Origin: a virus
Strand: one strand, 5' to 3'
IMG/VR virus record: IMGVR_UViG_3300025647_000036
Span: 1-60,572 of that record
DNA length: 60,572 nt
Position numbers and translations under genes: made by a program. The notes under the pieces are model-generated. The model was given only the letters and a program-made list of their open reading frames with translations. It searched no databases and was not told where the DNA came from. Below are positions 49,485-57,428 of this stretch, one piece after another; position 1 is the first letter of the stretch; every line of letters begins with the position of its first letter.

Positions 49485-50681
49485 ATGAGTTACAAAGAAA
49501 TTTTACTCTCGGAGATAGAAAAGAAAAATATTTTAAATCAATATGGATTATTAGTTGAAGAGACTCCAGCGCCAACTCCTGAGCCCACAACTAATGTAAC
49601 AGATACTTTAGTAGTTGATAAAAAAATAACTTTTAAAGGTGGTTATTATAGTGCATCATATGCGGATTTTAAAACAAATTTAGACCCCGATTTAAAAACT
49701 GTTCAAGAGTTTCTTACAAATGGCGCTGGTAAAGCGTTTATCGTTAGGGTTGGAATTGGGGCAGGTGAATCTAGAATACCAAATACTGATAATGAAAAGG
49801 GTGGTGTTCGTGTTGACCCTGGTTACTTATCTAATAAAAGAATGAACACTATTGATAAATATATAACTCAAAAATTAAAAAGTTTTGTAGGTAAAGGATT
49901 ACTTACTTTACCAACCATTCAAAAAATACCTGCAGACCCTTTAACTAAACCACCTGTTAGTGGACCTGCTTGGATAGGTCAACCATTCTGCCCTAAAGAC
50001 AAATTACCCGAAGATGATACACAAGGGTATGCGTGTGCTGGTGTGTCTTTTGTACCTGCACCTAATATAACTAACTGGAAAAAGGCAAAAACACTTAACC
50101 CAAATCCTTATGCGACACAACTTTCTGGTTATACCCAGGCTCAGTATATTAGAGTTAAATTAGAATTAAAAGAAATTCCTGCGGAAGTTAAACAATGTAT
50201 GGATAACATGGAAATACAAGTTAACTACACCGATTTAAAAAAACAACATAAATGCAATAGCTCTATTTATGAAATTAAGGTAAACGGTGTAAAATTAACT
50301 AGAAAAGATGGTAAAGATTACGCTAGCTTAAATAATGCGGGTGATGAATATGATAATAATCCAGGGACATGTAAAGGTGCCGCCTCGGCAGATACAACAT
50401 GTAGACGTTATAACACTTTTGTGGTTAGTCCCGAATTGGCTAACAAGATAATCGGCTCAACTAATTTTATTGCAGGCCAACAACCTAAATTCAGTATTAC
50501 CGCGACTTGTTTAAATCCTAATAATTATACCGCGTGGAATGGTGGGTGTCATGAAGGAGCTGGTAATATTGTCGTTAAAAATGGAAAAGGTGAGACAACA
50601 ACTTATGAGTCGCAAACACCTAACGCTAAAAATCAAACTGTAACATTAAAAAATATTAATGCTTGTGGTAAAGCAGTTTAA
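49485..50681 (+). CDS. Protein with QYGLLVEE leader, OmpA-like segment
   Basis: 398 residues. Leader MSYKEILLSEIEKKNILNQY then GLLVEE (L-S-E and L-V-E), followed by a PT-rich linker (TPAPTPEPTT), an arrangement expected for a cleaved leader. Residues about 75-125 (FIVRVGIGAGESRIPN, LSNKRMNTIDKYIT) faintly resemble the OmpA C-terminal peptidoglycan-binding fold. The C-terminal half has many Cys (CMDNM, KCNSS, TCKGAASADTTC, GGCHEG). The surface-protein look fits a virion component. Confidence 0.7.
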   Translation: MSYKEILLSEIEKKNILNQYGLLVEETPAPTPEPTTNVTDTLVVDKKITFKGGYYSASYADFKTNLDPDLKTVQEFLTNGAGKAFIVRVGIGAGESRIPNTDNEKGGVRVDPGYLSNKRMNTIDKYITQKLKSFVGKGLLTLPTIQKIPADPLTKPPVSGPAWIGQPFCPKDKLPEDDTQGYACAGVSFVPAPNITNWKKAKTLNPNPYATQLSGYTQAQYIRVKLELKEIPAEVKQCMDNMEIQVNYTDLKKQHKCNSSIYEIKVNGVKLTRKDGKDYASLNNAGDEYDNNPGTCKGAASADTTCRRYNTFVVSPELANKIIGSTNFIAGQQPKFSITATCLNPNNYTAWNGGCHEGAGNIVVKNGKGETTTYESQTPNAKNQTVTLKNINACGKAV

Positions 50682-50706
50682 TTAGTGAAAGTTAAATATT
50701 TTTAAA

Positions 50707-51078
50707 TTATATCATTACCGCCATTGATAATGCTTTAAATTCGGATGAGGCTTTACGTAAATCACAAATTATATTTGGTGTTTCATTTTTATCGTATCTT
50801 CTTTTTAAATCATTACAATCGTTTAACATATTGTATAATTTAATGATTCTTTTATCGTTTTTACCGTATTCCGTTTGTTTAATAACAATTCCTGTCAATT
50901 CCTTCATAGTTTTACAACTTTCATAAGGGAATTTATTAATCTCCAAATCTAAACTAGCTTGTAATAAAGTGTCTGATATTTCACCAAAAACATCATATAA
51001 CTTTTCTTTTCTGGTTATATCACCATAAAAGTAAGTATTAATTAGTTCTTTAGAATAATCGACAAATCTATCTAACAT
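50707..51078 (-). CDS. Unknown small helical protein
   Basis: 123 residues, all-helical appearance: DRFVDYSKELINTYF, EISDTLLQASLDLEIN, RIIKLYNMLNDCNDLKRRYD. No family recognised. Divergent from the zincin gene, with its own late-type element. Confidence 0.65.
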   Translation of the reverse strand: MLDRFVDYSKELINTYFYGDITRKEKLYDVFGEISDTLLQASLDLEINKFPYESCKTMKELTGIVIKQTEYGKNDKRIIKLYNMLNDCNDLKRRYDKNETPNIICDLRKASSEFKALSMAVMI

Positions 51079-51082
51079 ATGA

Positions 51083-51090
51083 TATAAATA
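51083..51090 (-). promoter_or_regulatory. TATTTATA element (minus strand), candidate late promoter
   Basis: Reads TATTTATA on the minus strand, 4 bases before the start codon at 51078. Confidence 0.55.
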
Positions 51091-51104
51091 TCATAATTTC
51101 GCGG

Positions 51105-51112
51105 TATTTATA
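51105..51112 (+). promoter_or_regulatory. TATTTATA element, candidate late promoter
   Basis: TATTTATA ends 3 bases before the ATG at 51116. Confidence 0.6.
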
Positions 51113-51115
51113 GGT

Positions 51116-51535
51116 ATGAACGAAAAAACCGACATATTTTCATATAAAAGCACATTTGACCCAAGGCTTAATATTAACTTAATTTTCAAAGAAAATCCTA
51201 ATTATGATAACATGAGGGATATTTTTGATGTTTATGGTTATGGTTTTGTTGCACCTGAATTTAAATCGATATTTATTGATGGTGAAATATTTTTAGGTGA
51301 GGATGGGTTTACATTAGACGATTTAAAGTTCATTGAAGCTCATGAAATATCACATATTTTATTAGGTCATAACGGACCAAGGTCTGAAAAAGATGAGTTA
51401 GAAGCTGATTTAGGTGCATATATTCTTCTTAAAAAATATAATATATCAACAGAAAGACTTGAAGACGAATTTGAATATAGACACGGAGTTCCTTTCTCAG
51501 AGGAACTATTAACTATGGTTGAAGATAAAATGTGA
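51116..51535 (+). CDS. Zincin metallopeptidase-like protein
   Basis: 139 residues. KFIEAHEISHILLGHNG holds HExxH and a further H; DELEADLGAYILLKKY gives the downstream E-x2-AD motif. This is the compact layout of ImmA/IrrE- or minimal M48-type zinc peptidases. The upstream strand region (FKSIFIDGEIFLGE) fits the zincin core. Its stop overlaps the start of the ADP-ribosyltransferase-like gene (TGATG), so they are co-translated. No (L/I)xE leader is obvious. Confidence 0.72.
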   Translation: MNEKTDIFSYKSTFDPRLNINLIFKENPNYDNMRDIFDVYGYGFVAPEFKSIFIDGEIFLGEDGFTLDDLKFIEAHEISHILLGHNGPRSEKDELEADLGAYILLKKYNISTERLEDEFEYRHGVPFSEELLTMVEDKM

Positions 51536-51963
51536 TGAGAGAAATTATTAAAAAAGTTTTAAAAGAGTTTACGGTAAATAAATCATCATTAATACATGAT
51601 TTACAAGTCATGGATTATGATTATGAAGATGCTCAAGAAGAATTAAAGAAACACATCGATTGGTTCAAGTCTTTACCAAAAGAAATGATGTTATACCGAA
51701 TTGTATATGTTGATGATGAATCGGATATTAATTTAAAAGAACCTGGTTCACACTATTCCTTAAATAAAGATGAGTTAGTTGAAAATCATCAATATGCGAT
51801 TGGTTATGGTGAATATAAATATTTAATAACGGTTACCGCAAAAAAATCATTGTTCGATGCCCAAGAAACCATTTCAAATAACATTCTTTACCCTAATGAA
51901 ATGGAAATTACGTTAAAAAATAAAGGTAAAGGTACTAAAGTAATTTCTATAGAAAAATTATAA
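51535..51963 (+). CDS. ADP-ribosyltransferase-like protein with IKKVLKE leader
   Basis: 142 residues from ATG 51535. Leader MREIIKKVLKEF with L-K-E. The domain reads PKEMMLYRIVYVDDESD (first-strand Arg), PGSHYSLNKDEL (S-x-x-S in place of the STS strand), then LITVTAKKSLFDA, and NEMEITLKNKGKG with an E-x-E-type pair. R...S-x-S...E-x-E is the signature of the R-S-E class of mono-ADP-ribosyltransferases. T4 Alt, of this class, is packaged in the head after leader cleavage and modifies host RNA polymerase. Shortness and divergence keep this a prediction. Confidence 0.55.
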   Translation: MREIIKKVLKEFTVNKSSLIHDLQVMDYDYEDAQEELKKHIDWFKSLPKEMMLYRIVYVDDESDINLKEPGSHYSLNKDELVENHQYAIGYGEYKYLITVTAKKSLFDAQETISNNILYPNEMEITLKNKGKGTKVISIEKL

Positions 51964-53096
51964 TGGCAATAGCTAGACCATTTGCATATAACACAGGTAG
52001 TACAATTTCTGGAACCGAACAAATTGGTTATATTGCTATTGGTGTTGACCAAATGGATTATTCTGAACAGCCTGGAGGTGTACAATGGTGGAATGGTCCT
52101 AATGAAGATTTGGGTTATGTAATTACCATACCTATCAGTGGGGGGACCCAACCTAATCAATTAGGAATTCCCGCATATGTCGGGTTCAAACGAAGTCAGG
52201 ACAAAACGGACGAATCGTTCATATCATTAGTTAATCAATTATATAATCAAACATTCACAACAGGTGACGAATGTAAAACTTATCTTAATAATAATGGTTA
52301 TTGGACAAGTTGGGTTAATCAAATTACACCCACAGTAACACCAACACCATCAGTTACGCCAACACCCACAGTAACTCCAACACCTACAAGTTCACCAACA
52401 CCTATTATTGAGTCCTTTACTACTGTTGGAACTACAACATGGACAGCACCTATTGGCGTAACATCTGTAGAATACCTTGTAGTCGGTGGTGGTGGAGGTG
52501 GTGGAAATGGATACGACACTGGCGGTGGTGGTGGAGGCGCTGGTGGTATGGTCTTAACAGGAACATTATCAGTTATACCTGGTAATTCATATACGGTTAT
52601 TGTTGGTAGTGGTGGAAATGGCGGTGATGGTTCAAGAGCTAATAATAATGGAACATCAGGGGGAGATTCAGTATTTGATTCAATAACGGCTTTAGGTGGT
52701 GATTTTGGTAATGGAAGTAGAACGGTACAAATTGCTGTTGGTAGAGGAGGTTCTGCTCAAGTAAGTAATACTACAACACCTACAGGTGGTGATGGTGGTG
52801 GAAACGCTGGAAGTGCTGTTGGCGGCTCGGGAGGTGGAGGCGGAGGTGCCACAGGAAATGGTGGTAATGGTTCTGCTTCTTCAGGAGGTAGTGGAGGTGC
52901 TGGTTTATCATCTTCTATTTCAGGGTCAGCAATTACTTATGGTATTGGCGGTAACGGTGCAAGAGGAAATGTTGCGACAACAGGTGCCAATGGAACTACA
53001 AATAGAGGAAATGGTGGTGGGGCAGGTGGATGTAGTAGTGGATGTGGTAGAGCTGGTGGTGATGGAGGTTCGGGTGTTGTAATACTCAAATATTAA
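51963..53096 (+). CDS. Glycine-rich tail adhesin
   Basis: 377 residues. N-terminal module about 1-115 (GYIAIGVDQMDYSEQPGG, SFISLVNQLYNQTFTTG) like that of the LamG protein at 31579. A PT-rich linker (TPTPTVTPTPTSSPTP) leads to a domain FTTVGTTTWTAPIGVTSVEY and a long glycine-rich region (VVGGGGGGGNG, GGSGGGGGGATGNGG) ending GGSGVVILKY. Glycine-rich, motif-repetitive tips occur in receptor-binding adhesins such as gp38 of T-even-like phages. Start overlaps the preceding stop (TAATG). Confidence 0.75.
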   Translation: MAIARPFAYNTGSTISGTEQIGYIAIGVDQMDYSEQPGGVQWWNGPNEDLGYVITIPISGGTQPNQLGIPAYVGFKRSQDKTDESFISLVNQLYNQTFTTGDECKTYLNNNGYWTSWVNQITPTVTPTPSVTPTPTVTPTPTSSPTPIIESFTTVGTTTWTAPIGVTSVEYLVVGGGGGGGNGYDTGGGGGGAGGMVLTGTLSVIPGNSYTVIVGSGGNGGDGSRANNNGTSGGDSVFDSITALGGDFGNGSRTVQIAVGRGGSAQVSNTTTPTGGDGGGNAGSAVGGSGGGGGGATGNGGNGSASSGGSGGAGLSSSISGSAITYGIGGNGARGNVATTGANGTTNRGNGGGAGGCSSGCGRAGGDGGSGVVILKY

Positions 53097-53122
53097 TATT
53101 TGTCAAAAATAAAATAAATTAT

Positions 53123-53153
53123 TTGATAATATCAAACTAAAGTAGTAACTTTG
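53123..53153 (+). promoter_or_regulatory. Bacteroidota-type promoter
   Basis: TTG 53123-53125, 20 bases, TAACTTTG 53146-53153; ATG at 53158. Confidence 0.6.
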
Positions 53154-53157
53154 AGGT

Positions 53158-53253
53158 ATGACAACTCCTTGGTTTATTTTAATATTTTTCATCGTATATA
53201 TGATGTTTAGAAACAACAAACGTGATTATAATGATAATGATGGGTGGGATTAA
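53158..53253 (+). CDS. 31-residue membrane protein
   Basis: MTTPWFILIFFIVYMMF then RNNKRDYNDNDGWD: one membrane helix and a charged tail. A well-formed host-type promoter sits directly upstream. Short, but the context supports a real gene. Confidence 0.5.
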   Translation: MTTPWFILIFFIVYMMFRNNKRDYNDNDGWD

Positions 53254-53267
53254 ATTCTATTTCAATA

Positions 53268-53275
53268 TATTTATG
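53268..53275 (+). promoter_or_regulatory. TATTTATG element, candidate late promoter
   Basis: TATTTATG ends 4 bases before the ATG at 53280. Confidence 0.55.
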
Positions 53276-53279
53276 ATAT

Positions 53280-53687
53280 ATGAGAGATTTAATCAAAAAG
53301 GTATTACGTGAGTCAGAGGAAGAAACTGCTGAAGAGTTCATTACTCGTTTTGAAAAGGACAAGAAACGAATTGAGAAAACAATACCTAAAATTGTTAATT
53401 TCTTAAAGTCAGGTTTTGATGAATATGGCCTTCTTGATATTAGTGTTGGTGAAACAAAAAAGGCTTACGGTTCCACATTCTATGTTGATGAAAACGGTAA
53501 ATACAAACCATTCACATCAACAATTCCGACAATACGAATGCGTTTTCTTGATTTAAAAGACAGCCAGAAACGAAAGGTTGGTAATATGATTTGGGACCAA
53601 CTCGAGAATATATTTGGCATTGACCTATCATTGTACGGAACACCACTAATATTAAAACTAATCAACTTAGAAGAAAAAGAATTTTAA
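53280..53687 (+). CDS. Small protein with LIKKVLRES leader, probable virion cargo
   Basis: 135 residues. Leader MRDLIKKVLRESEEE (L-R-E). Helical N-terminal part, strand-rich centre (YGLLDISVGETKKAYGSTFY) and a helical C-terminus (GNMIWDQLENIFGIDL). No fold recognised. It is followed by another leader protein with a TAATG overlap. Confidence 0.7.
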   Translation: MRDLIKKVLRESEEETAEEFITRFEKDKKRIEKTIPKIVNFLKSGFDEYGLLDISVGETKKAYGSTFYVDENGKYKPFTSTIPTIRMRFLDLKDSQKRKVGNMIWDQLENIFGIDLSLYGTPLILKLINLEEKEF

Positions 53688-54031
53688 TGAAAGTTATTAT
53701 TACAGAATCTAAGTTTGACAAAGCCGCACAATCTTATCTAACAATGTTATTTGATGGGATGCAATTGGAAAGGTCAACACCGTTTCCTGGTAGAGACGTT
53801 TATTTCTATAACGATATCACTGAACCTGTATTTGTACTGTTTCATAATAAAATTGGTGTTAAACAACTTTCTATACATGACATTTACCTAAACCAAATTG
53901 CGAGTATGTTCAGTATGAAAACTTGGGATGAAATTGAAGATATGGTATTAAAATGGTTTAGAAAACATTATAAAGTTAATGTAAATTATTTATACTCTTT
54001 TGATGACCCTGAGTACACGTATTCAATGTAA
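53687..54031 (+). CDS. Small protein with VIITESK leader, probable virion cargo
   Basis: 114 residues. Leader MKVIITESKFDKAAQSYL (I-T-E). The remainder (FPGRDVYFYNDITEPVFVLF, LKWFRKHYKVNVNYLYSFDD) is aromatic-rich with no known family. Two cargo-type genes in one transcript suggests parallel packaging. Confidence 0.7.
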   Translation: MKVIITESKFDKAAQSYLTMLFDGMQLERSTPFPGRDVYFYNDITEPVFVLFHNKIGVKQLSIHDIYLNQIASMFSMKTWDEIEDMVLKWFRKHYKVNVNYLYSFDDPEYTYSM

Positions 54032-54114
54032 AATAAATTTGACACGTATTAACTAATTTACAATACATATATCTTTAATATAGACATTTTATTTTTTTAT
54101 CATTAAATTTTACT

Positions 54115-54558
54115 ATGAAAAATAGTGAAAGGATTGATTTAAATAATTATAAAATAATAAAATATAGTTACCCATACTCAACAGAAGATATACGTAAATT
54201 AGTTTGGGAAAAATTGAGTAAATCAGATAAAGAGTTCGCATTACAAATTACTATTGACGGTGTTGGTGAATCTAATGATTCTAAAAAAGGTTCTTGGGAT
54301 TTGGTTTTAACTAATCCTGAAGTAGAAAATAGAATTACCAATATTCTAACCAAACATGGAATACCTCACGAAATTGATGATTATACAGAATTTTTGGGTG
54401 TCATTGAAAAACCTGAATTTAGTGAAAATTTTATTAATGATTTGGATGAATTTCTATATTCAAATTTAACAATCGATGATATACTAGATAAAATATTGGA
54501 GGTTGGTATTACTAATTTAAACATATTTGAAAAATATTTTTTAGACAAAAACAAATAA
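54115..54558 (+). CDS. Unknown small protein
   Basis: 147 residues, acidic: DLNNYKIIKYSYPYSTEDIR, LQITIDGVGESNDSKKGSWD. No leader and no family recognised. Seven bases separate it from the GT2 gene, so they may be one transcript. Confidence 0.65.
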   Translation: MKNSERIDLNNYKIIKYSYPYSTEDIRKLVWEKLSKSDKEFALQITIDGVGESNDSKKGSWDLVLTNPEVENRITNILTKHGIPHEIDDYTEFLGVIEKPEFSENFINDLDEFLYSNLTIDDILDKILEVGITNLNIFEKYFLDKNK

Positions 54559-54565
54559 ACATAAA

Positions 54566-55282
54566 ATGAATTTAAAAAATAAATTAACCATTATTATACC
54601 TTGTAAAAACGAAAAAGATATTATACAAAAAACTTTAGATTTATTAAATTACCAAAATAATATACAAGGTGTTAAAGTTGTTGTTTGTGATTCGTCAAAT
54701 GACGGCATAACTAAAACAGAGTTAATGGATAGGCTTGAAATCAATTCTGATATGTTTGATTTATATTTAATGGATGGTGGGTTACCATCTATAGCACGTA
54801 ATAACGGGTTTAAATTAGTCTCCACACCTTATGTTTTATTTATGGATGCTGATGTGTTTTTATTAGACCCAAAAACAATTACTAGAGCTTTTCTAAATAT
54901 CTTTAAAAAAGATTTAGATTTAGTGACTACAAAGTTTAGAAGTGATAATGGTAAATACAATTATATTTATAAAACTTTTGATATATTACAAGTAATATCA
55001 AAATGGTCAACACCTTTTTGTTTAGGTGGTTTTATGATGATAAAATCACAAACATTCAAAGATTTAAACGGGTTTGATGAGGATATTAAAGTTGCTGAAG
55101 ATTATCAGTTCTCAAAACAAATAAAACCTAACAAATTTGGTAGAATTAATAATGTAGTGTTCACACCACCAAGAAGATTTGAAAATAAAGGTTTGTACTA
55201 TATGGTCAAATTGTTTTTAGGTTCATTTTTCAATCACAATAATAAAGAATATTTCACTAAAGATAATAATTACTGGAATTAA
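54566..55282 (+). CDS. Glycosyltransferase family 2
   Basis: 238 residues, GT-A fold: LTIIIPCKNEKDIIQKTLDL, VKVVVCDSSNDG, PSIARNNGFKLV and the metal-binding DxD in LFMDADVFLLDP; then GGFMMIKSQTF and FDEDIKVAEDYQFS with the acceptor-side D/E. Transfers a sugar from a nucleotide donor. Could decorate phage DNA, a virion protein or the host surface. Confidence 0.88.
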   Translation: MNLKNKLTIIIPCKNEKDIIQKTLDLLNYQNNIQGVKVVVCDSSNDGITKTELMDRLEINSDMFDLYLMDGGLPSIARNNGFKLVSTPYVLFMDADVFLLDPKTITRAFLNIFKKDLDLVTTKFRSDNGKYNYIYKTFDILQVISKWSTPFCLGGFMMIKSQTFKDLNGFDEDIKVAEDYQFSKQIKPNKFGRINNVVFTPPRRFENKGLYYMVKLFLGSFFNHNNKEYFTKDNNYWN

Positions 55283-55297
55283 ATACGTATTTTACGT

Positions 55298-55305
55298 ATT
55301 TATTA
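55298..55305 (+). promoter_or_regulatory. TATTTATT element, candidate late promoter
   Basis: TATTTATT ends 2 bases before the GTG start at 55308. Confidence 0.5.
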
Positions 55306-55307
55306 TT

Positions 55308-55646
55308 GTGAGAAATAACCTAACACAAAGAGATATGAAATTGTTCACCAAAATGATGAACAAGTTGGTTGCACCAATATATCCTGTGATTACTGATATT
55401 GAGACTTATTTATCTGATTTACCTGATGACACTCAACATCTTATACTCAAAATCAACACAACAATACCTGAGGGAATAACCTCAAAAAATTATTGGACAT
55501 CAGAATATGCTGACATGGACTTCTCATACTTATCATATTATTATGTTGATGAGGTTTTAACATATCTTGGAATACCAAGAAATAGTGTCAAAATAAGAGA
55601 AACATATGCATTTAACATAAATGGAGATTTAATTGGTGATTTCTAA
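55308..55646 (+). CDS. Unknown small protein with GTG start
   Basis: 112 residues from GTG 55308 (MRNNLTQRDMKLFTKMMNKL); ATG at 55335 is the alternative. The GTG is preferred because of its position after the late-type element. An MRNN-helix start resembles other members of the leader set, but without a clean (L/I)xE. Remaining sequence acidic, aromatic-rich; no family. Confidence 0.6.
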   Translation: MRNNLTQRDMKLFTKMMNKLVAPIYPVITDIETYLSDLPDDTQHLILKINTTIPEGITSKNYWTSEYADMDFSYLSYYYVDEVLTYLGIPRNSVKIRETYAFNINGDLIGDF

Positions 55647-55678
55647 TTAAAACCTATTGTTAAAATAAAATTAAGGAG

Positions 55679-55686
55679 TATTTATA
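55679..55686 (+). promoter_or_regulatory. TATTTATA element, candidate late promoter
   Basis: TATTTATA ends 4 bases before the ATG at 55691; preceded by GGAG. Confidence 0.6.
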
Positions 55687-55690
55687 TTAT

Positions 55691-56299
55691 ATGAAACTTA
55701 TTTTAACAGAATCACAAATTGAATTAATATATGAAGATATCAAACCATCTAATGTTGCAATTAATAATATTTGTAAGGCTGAAAAATTTTGTAAAGCTCA
55801 AGGTAAAATAACATTTGGTCAGTTAAAGGCACTTGTTAATTCTGCAAAAAAAGAAAGGTTGTTAAAAGGAGTTGGGGAAGGAACATTTAAAGCCATGATT
55901 AGATTGGTACCTTGGTTTATCCCACAAGTTGTGGTGGCGGGTTTTATTGGCTCGGCTGCTAGAGCAATTAATAAAATATTAAGACCCACCATCACCGAAA
56001 CTCAAAGTTATAAGTCATGGTGGGGTAAAGCAATTATGAAGTCATTCGATTTAGCTGAAGGCGAATTAAGTATTGAAGACCCATTTTCACGAATATTTTT
56101 TATATCGGATGGTTTGATGACCATGATGGATGATAGATATAAATTAAAATTTGCTAATCATATTGCCGAACTAGCGTCATCAATGCCTGATGACCAAGAA
56201 GTTCCTGAATTTTTTGTGGAGAATGAATTGAGACATTGGATAAATGATAAATTTTTATTAGACCCACCAATACCATTTAAAACTTTCCAAAAAGATTAA
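55691..56299 (+). CDS. Protein with LILTESQ leader and hydrophobic helix, probable virion cargo
   Basis: 202 residues. Leader MKLILTESQIELIYEDI (L-T-E). A hydrophobic stretch MIRLVPWFIPQVVVAGFIGS (about 75-95) could insert in a membrane. The C-terminal half (FISDGLMTMMDDRYKLKF, VPEFFVENELRHWINDKF) looks well conserved and globular. A cargo or pilot protein that crosses or sits in the host membrane during entry is a plausible guess. Confidence 0.7.
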   Translation: MKLILTESQIELIYEDIKPSNVAINNICKAEKFCKAQGKITFGQLKALVNSAKKERLLKGVGEGTFKAMIRLVPWFIPQVVVAGFIGSAARAINKILRPTITETQSYKSWWGKAIMKSFDLAEGELSIEDPFSRIFFISDGLMTMMDDRYKLKFANHIAELASSMPDDQEVPEFFVENELRHWINDKFLLDPPIPFKTFQKD

Positions 56300-56339
56300 T
56301 TTTATCTTTTATTACATGTATTATTAAGTTATAATCCCA

Positions 56340-56347
56340 TATTTATT
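56340..56347 (+). promoter_or_regulatory. TATTTATT element, candidate late promoter
   Basis: TATTTATT ends 3 bases before the ATG at 56351. Confidence 0.6.
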
Positions 56348-56350
56348 AAT

Positions 56351-57391
56351 ATGAGTTTAAGAACCACCATTAAAAAGGTACTAAAAGAAGAACTTGATAA
56401 TAAAAAAGGTATTAATGATTTAGATGAATCAACCTTAATTACTTATCAAACTTTATTAAATAAAATTCTTAAGAAAAAATATGATTGGTTTAAAGGTATT
56501 AGACTTGATAAGGTTGGTATCAATGAAAAGGTGGATTATTTATATTTGAAAGGTGTTATATTTGTCGATGAAGATTGGGGTGGAAACCAATGGGTTGAAT
56601 ACAATTATACTAAACCAATTCCTGACTCAAAAGAAGATTTGTCATTTGGTGATATGATTAGTGGAGGTTTAAGTAAAGAAATTCAAAACAAAATTAAAAC
56701 AATATATTCAGTTATTTCTGGTGAAAAATTACCTCGTTATACATCATTTAGTTGGTTGGATGTTGAGTTGGTGCATGATGGAAAAATAAACGAACAAGAT
56801 GATTTTTTATTATCTTTAATGAAACAAATTATGGACACTAATAAGGAAAATAAAAATGAAACACCTACAGAATCAAAACCTTTAGGTATTGGTGTGGTTG
56901 GTTCAGGATGGAAATCATGTAAAGCTTGGAATAGTAAAGGTGGTTTATCTAAATGGGGTGATAAGATTCAAATGAGTAAATCAAGTAATAATTTCACAAT
57001 ATCGTACAAAGGTCCTAGTAGTGGTTTAAGTATCGCTCACGCCGCAGGTGGTGGTGACACTATACATCAGTTGTATAACGTTCTTATATGTGAAATAAAT
57101 CCTTTTTTAGCAACAACTAAAGCCAAACCAAACATTGACAACATTCAAGTCAGTGGTGGTAAAGAAGGTGGTAAATCTACTTTAAAAATCTCAGTTCCTC
57201 TTGAGAGTAGTGATGAACACTATCAGTTAGATAGAAGAGGCGGTTGGAATCACGACCCAGGTTCATCTAAGATGGATGAGAAATGTAAGAAAATCAAAAA
57301 CTCAGGTGGTAAATGTGAGGGTTCCGTAAGAAATGTTGCGTCAGGACCATTCGGTAAAATAACCGAATACTTTATCACTCACACAATGTAA
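56351..57391 (+). CDS. Protein with IKKVLKEE leader, probable virion cargo
   Basis: 346 residues. Leader MSLRTTIKKVLKEEL (L-K-E). A linker-like E/N/K region (about 165-180, TNKENKNETPTESKP) divides two parts. The C-terminal part (GSGWKSCKAWNSKGGLSKWG, GLSIAHAAGGGDTIHQLYNV, RRGGWNHDPGS) is G/S/W-rich with several Cys and His, suggesting an enzyme or binding domain not recognised here. Confidence 0.7.
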   Translation: MSLRTTIKKVLKEELDNKKGINDLDESTLITYQTLLNKILKKKYDWFKGIRLDKVGINEKVDYLYLKGVIFVDEDWGGNQWVEYNYTKPIPDSKEDLSFGDMISGGLSKEIQNKIKTIYSVISGEKLPRYTSFSWLDVELVHDGKINEQDDFLLSLMKQIMDTNKENKNETPTESKPLGIGVVGSGWKSCKAWNSKGGLSKWGDKIQMSKSSNNFTISYKGPSSGLSIAHAAGGGDTIHQLYNVLICEINPFLATTKAKPNIDNIQVSGGKEGGKSTLKISVPLESSDEHYQLDRRGGWNHDPGSSKMDEKCKKIKNSGGKCEGSVRNVASGPFGKITEYFITHTM

Positions 57392-57420
57392 TTCAATTAG
57401 ACATTCTAAAAACTTATTCG

Positions 57421-57428
57421 TATATTTG
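57421..57428 (+). promoter_or_regulatory. TATATTTG host-type -7 element
   Basis: TATATTTG overlaps the TTG start proposed at 57426; an initiation site within the element would be odd, so either the start or the element is wrong. Confidence 0.35.

Noticed and set aside
52786-53082. 98-codon V/E/M-rich frame within the glycine-rich adhesin
   Set aside because: Out-of-frame reading of GGT/GGA repeats; no start context and a repetitive composition.
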